A stretch of 38,481 bases of DNA from a virus. The translations under genes and the position numbers were made by a program. The stretch is taken from positions 1 through 38,481 of the IMG/VR virus record IMGVR_UViG_3300029258_001219. One strand, given 5' to 3'. The notes beneath the pieces were generated by a model. The model saw only the letters and a list, made by a program, of their open reading frames with translations. It did not search any database and was not told the DNA's origin. Shown piece by piece: positions 36,744 to 38,481 of this stretch (position 1 is the stretch's first letter; each line of letters opens with the position of its first letter).

Positions 36744-36934
36744 CCCTCTCTCCTCACGTATTGGTCGCCCTCGCGCAGGAACATGCGGCGCCGGCCGCTG
36801 AAGACGAGGACCAGGTTGCTCTCTTGGACGCGGGCGACGACGGCGGTGATGGGGATCCAGCCGTTCTGCATGACGGTGCAGGTGTGGTGGATCTGCAGGG
36901 GCTGGTCGACATCGACGGTGTAGGTCTGCATCAT
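36740..36934 (-). CDS. Hypothetical beta-rich protein
   Basis: This is a 64-residue protein: MMQTYTVDVDQPLQIHHTCT, then GWIPITAVVARVQESNLVLV, then FSGRRRMFLRE. The alternating pattern suggests a small barrel. The start overlaps the methyltransferase stop (ATGA). Function unknown; possibly a small methyltransferase-linked protein. Confidence 0.6.
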   Translation of the reverse strand: MMQTYTVDVDQPLQIHHTCTVMQNGWIPITAVVARVQESNLVLVFSGRRRMFLREGDQYVRREG

Positions 36935-38181
36935 CTATCCTCGTATATGAACTGACCGACGATCTTCTGGTACATCAGAGGCGGCACCGCATTCCCGATC
37001 ACGTAGCAAGCCAGAGCCCGCGACTCGGGCAGGACATAGGTGTCAGGAAATGTCTGGAGCCGGGCCAGGGCACGCGGCGTCATCTGCACGACACATCCAT
37101 TGGACAGCCAGGCCCGAGGTAATGTGCCACCGCCTTTGAGACTTGGGACCGTGGTCGCTGGTTGTTCTTCATAGCGCATGCCCTTACCCTCGCGTGCGGT
37201 TGTTCGACCAGTGTTGCCATAGCCTGGCATCAGGAATGCTCGTGGATAACCTTTTGAGGCATCACAAACAGTAAACATAGGTTCGCCTTCGGTTCGCACT
37301 GTAACTGGCCCATTGCTGCGTGCATTTTGGTTGTCCGGAATGAACGCCCGCGGCAAGCCGTGATTGTTGGCTCCAATGGTGAACGTAGGCTCTTCCCCGC
37401 GTCGCGCCACGAACCGGTCACAGTCCGCATTGGGATGCACCAGGAAGGCGCGCGTATTGAGTAGCGCCTTGCGCACCGTCATGGAGGGCTCGCCTGCCTC
37501 TCGATAGATCGTGCCGTAGCAGTTGCCCTCCTGATCGTGGCTGTTCTGGTTGGAGAACAGCGCGCCCTGCGATAGGTGCTCGGGCAACCGCTCCAGCTGC
37601 CAGGGTGCAAACTCGCTCTCGGGCAGCGTCGGGAGCAGGTCCTCGATGGCCTCGTACCAGCCAACCCAGGGCTCTGGAGGAGGCAGCGGCGGCAGCAGCG
37701 AGCCGTGCACCGCACGCAAGATCAGCCGCTGTCTTGTCTGGGGCACGCCATAGTCTGCCGCGTTGACGTGTTCCCAATCGACCATGTAGCCCTGGGCGAA
37801 TAGGGTGCGCACAATGGTCTGGAAGCTCTCGTAGGTGCGATAGTACCAGATGTTCTCGAGGGTGAACACGCGCGGCCGCAGAATGCGCACGAAGCGGGCG
37901 ATGGCGCGGCCCAATGCCTTGCCGATCTCGCTCTCGGTGCGGTCGCCATTGGCACCGCTGGCATCCAGGCAGGGCGGGGAGGCGTGCAGCACGTCTGGAC
38001 GCGGCAGGCATTCCGGATCCAGGGCGAGCACGTCTTCGACAATCGAACGAAATCCATTCGCCTCTGCTACCTCTGCGACAGATGCCTTGAGCTCGACGCC
38101 CCACAGATGGCGATAGCCTGCAGCACGCGCCCCTACGCCTACGCCCTCACCGCCGCTGAACAAGGTGGCAATGGTCTGCAT
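36931..38181 (-). CDS. DNA C5-cytosine methyltransferase (complete)
   Basis: This is a 416-residue protein. SAM-binding LFSGGEGVG at 7-15, catalytic Cys71 in SPPC, ENI at 109-111, QTRQR at 148-152 and IGNAVPP at 395-401 give motifs I, IV, VI, VIII and X. The target-recognition region (225-365) holds four related units: EPSMTV..RAFLV, EPTFTI..PRAFIP, EPMFTV..PRAFLM and QPATTV..PRAWLS, about 33-40 residues apart. It probably protects phage DNA by methylating cytosine C5. No cognate restriction enzyme is adjacent. Confidence 0.92.
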   Translation of the reverse strand: MQTIATLFSGGEGVGVGARAAGYRHLWGVELKASVAEVAEANGFRSIVEDVLALDPECLPRPDVLHASPPCLDASGANGDRTESEIGKALGRAIARFVRILRPRVFTLENIWYYRTYESFQTIVRTLFAQGYMVDWEHVNAADYGVPQTRQRLILRAVHGSLLPPLPPPEPWVGWYEAIEDLLPTLPESEFAPWQLERLPEHLSQGALFSNQNSHDQEGNCYGTIYREAGEPSMTVRKALLNTRAFLVHPNADCDRFVARRGEEPTFTIGANNHGLPRAFIPDNQNARSNGPVTVRTEGEPMFTVCDASKGYPRAFLMPGYGNTGRTTAREGKGMRYEEQPATTVPSLKGGGTLPRAWLSNGCVVQMTPRALARLQTFPDTYVLPESRALACYVIGNAVPPLMYQKIVGQFIYEDR

Positions 38182-38264
38182 CAGGCGCGCTCCAAGGCGA
38201 CGATCAGCTTTGCGACGCGGCGGGCGGCCTCCTCGGGGCTGCAGGCGATGTGGATCCGGATGTA
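37763..38264. repeat. Terminal repeat, right copy (allele B)
   Basis: Matches 1-502 with about 14 mismatches. The match stops being continuous at the point where allele B carries extra sequence (38265-38369). Beyond that, similarity resumes but is lower. Confidence 0.9.
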
Positions 38265-38468
38265 ACGGCCATATCTACCCACACAGCAAGTAGGTAGCCA
38301 TATGTACCTTCGCCAGTGGGAGCTGTTCCGCCATATAGCAGCCCGCCGGTTAAGGTGACGCTGAACCGGCATGTACACCGGGCCGCAGTGGGAGCAAGTG
38401 AGCCAGCCATTGCGCTTGGGATCGCAATCGTAGTGTAAGGCCCCGCCGCAGACGTGGCAGGTGTCCAT
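38181..38468 (-). CDS. Small zinc-ribbon protein (allele B) with an insertion
   Basis: This is a 95-residue protein with a CHVC pair, CSHCGPVYMP and a C-terminal helix almost identical to the allele at 419-649. Between GPVYMP and IRIH it has 35 residues where the other allele has five. The insert is basic and tryptophan-rich (NRRAAIWRNSSHWRRYIWLP, then TCCVGRYGRY). The ATG at 38468 is assumed; a GTG six bases upstream is possible, and the true start may lie beyond the window. Confidence 0.65.
   Translation of the reverse strand: MDTCHVCGGALHYDCDPKRNGWLTCSHCGPVYMPVQRHLNRRAAIWRNSSHWRRYIWLPTCCVGRYGRYIRIHIACSPEEAARRVAKLIVALERA
38265..38369. other. Extra segment in allele B of the zinc-protein gene
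   Basis: The corresponding stretch in allele A is 15 bp (503-517), so the net gain is 90 bp, exactly 30 codons, and the frame is kept. The segment holds three copies of CCATAT (in GCCATATCTACC, GCCATATGTACC and GCCATATAGC), hinting at short-repeat expansion or a tiny inserted element. Confidence 0.7.
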
Positions 38469-38481
38469 CCCCACGTGGGGA

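Overview
This window looks like an almost complete tailed-phage genome of siphovirus type. It has the classic block of small and large terminase, portal, MuF-type protein, capsid, connectors, tail tube, tail chaperones with a frameshift, tape measure, tail tip, fibre and lysis genes. It is GC-rich and densely packed. Most neighbouring genes overlap by ATGA, GTGA, TGATG or TAATG. Strong GGAGG-type ribosome sites and three TTGACx-N17-TATxAT promoters point to a bacterial host with a sigma70-like polymerase. The host phylum cannot be fixed from the sequence. No integrase, DNA polymerase, tRNA or CRISPR array was seen.

Ends: bases 1-502 reappear at 37763-38264 at about 97% identity by eye. The two copies are alleles of one locus (the start of a cytosine methyltransferase plus the end of a small zinc protein). 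The simplest reading is a circular or circularly permuted genome of about 37.76 kb whose two ends come from slightly different variants.

Layout (minus strand unless noted). 4.9-0 kb, continuing round to 36.5 kb: early genes, namely a ribbon-helix-helix (RHH) regulator and zinc ribbon, small proteins, a RecT-type annealing protein, a pentapeptide-repeat protein, tiny membrane peptides, small zinc proteins and the C5-cytosine methyltransferase. 5.2-8.0 kb: the only plus-strand block, with an RHH regulator, an MT-A70 adenine methyltransferase and three accessory genes. The two RHH genes stand back to back, each with its own consensus promoter. 36.5-31.8 kb: a promoter, a highly structured leader RNA that looks like an attenuator, then HNH nuclease, replication initiator, helicase-loader-like protein and small genes including a PD-(D/E)XK-type nuclease. 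31.7-8.0 kb: holin-like proteins, metallophosphoesterase, terminases, portal, MuF protein, a fused protease-scaffold-capsid protein, an island of probable virion surface proteins, connectors, two glycosyltransferases, tail genes, fibre and a SleB-like lysin.

How the parts may work together (inference): the early operon supplies recombination and two DNA methyltransferases that could shield the genome from restriction. The replication operon is gated by its leader RNA. The late operon builds a capsid, and a tail of roughly 80 nm judged from the 547-residue tape measure. The glycosyltransferases and the carbohydrate-binding-like and repeat proteins suggest a decorated virion surface. The most unusual items are the leader RNA at 36345-36490, the 2-oxo-acid-dehydrogenase-type peripheral-subunit-binding domain in a virion-cluster protein, the glycosyltransferase pair, and the allelic terminal repeat with a 90-bp in-frame insertion.
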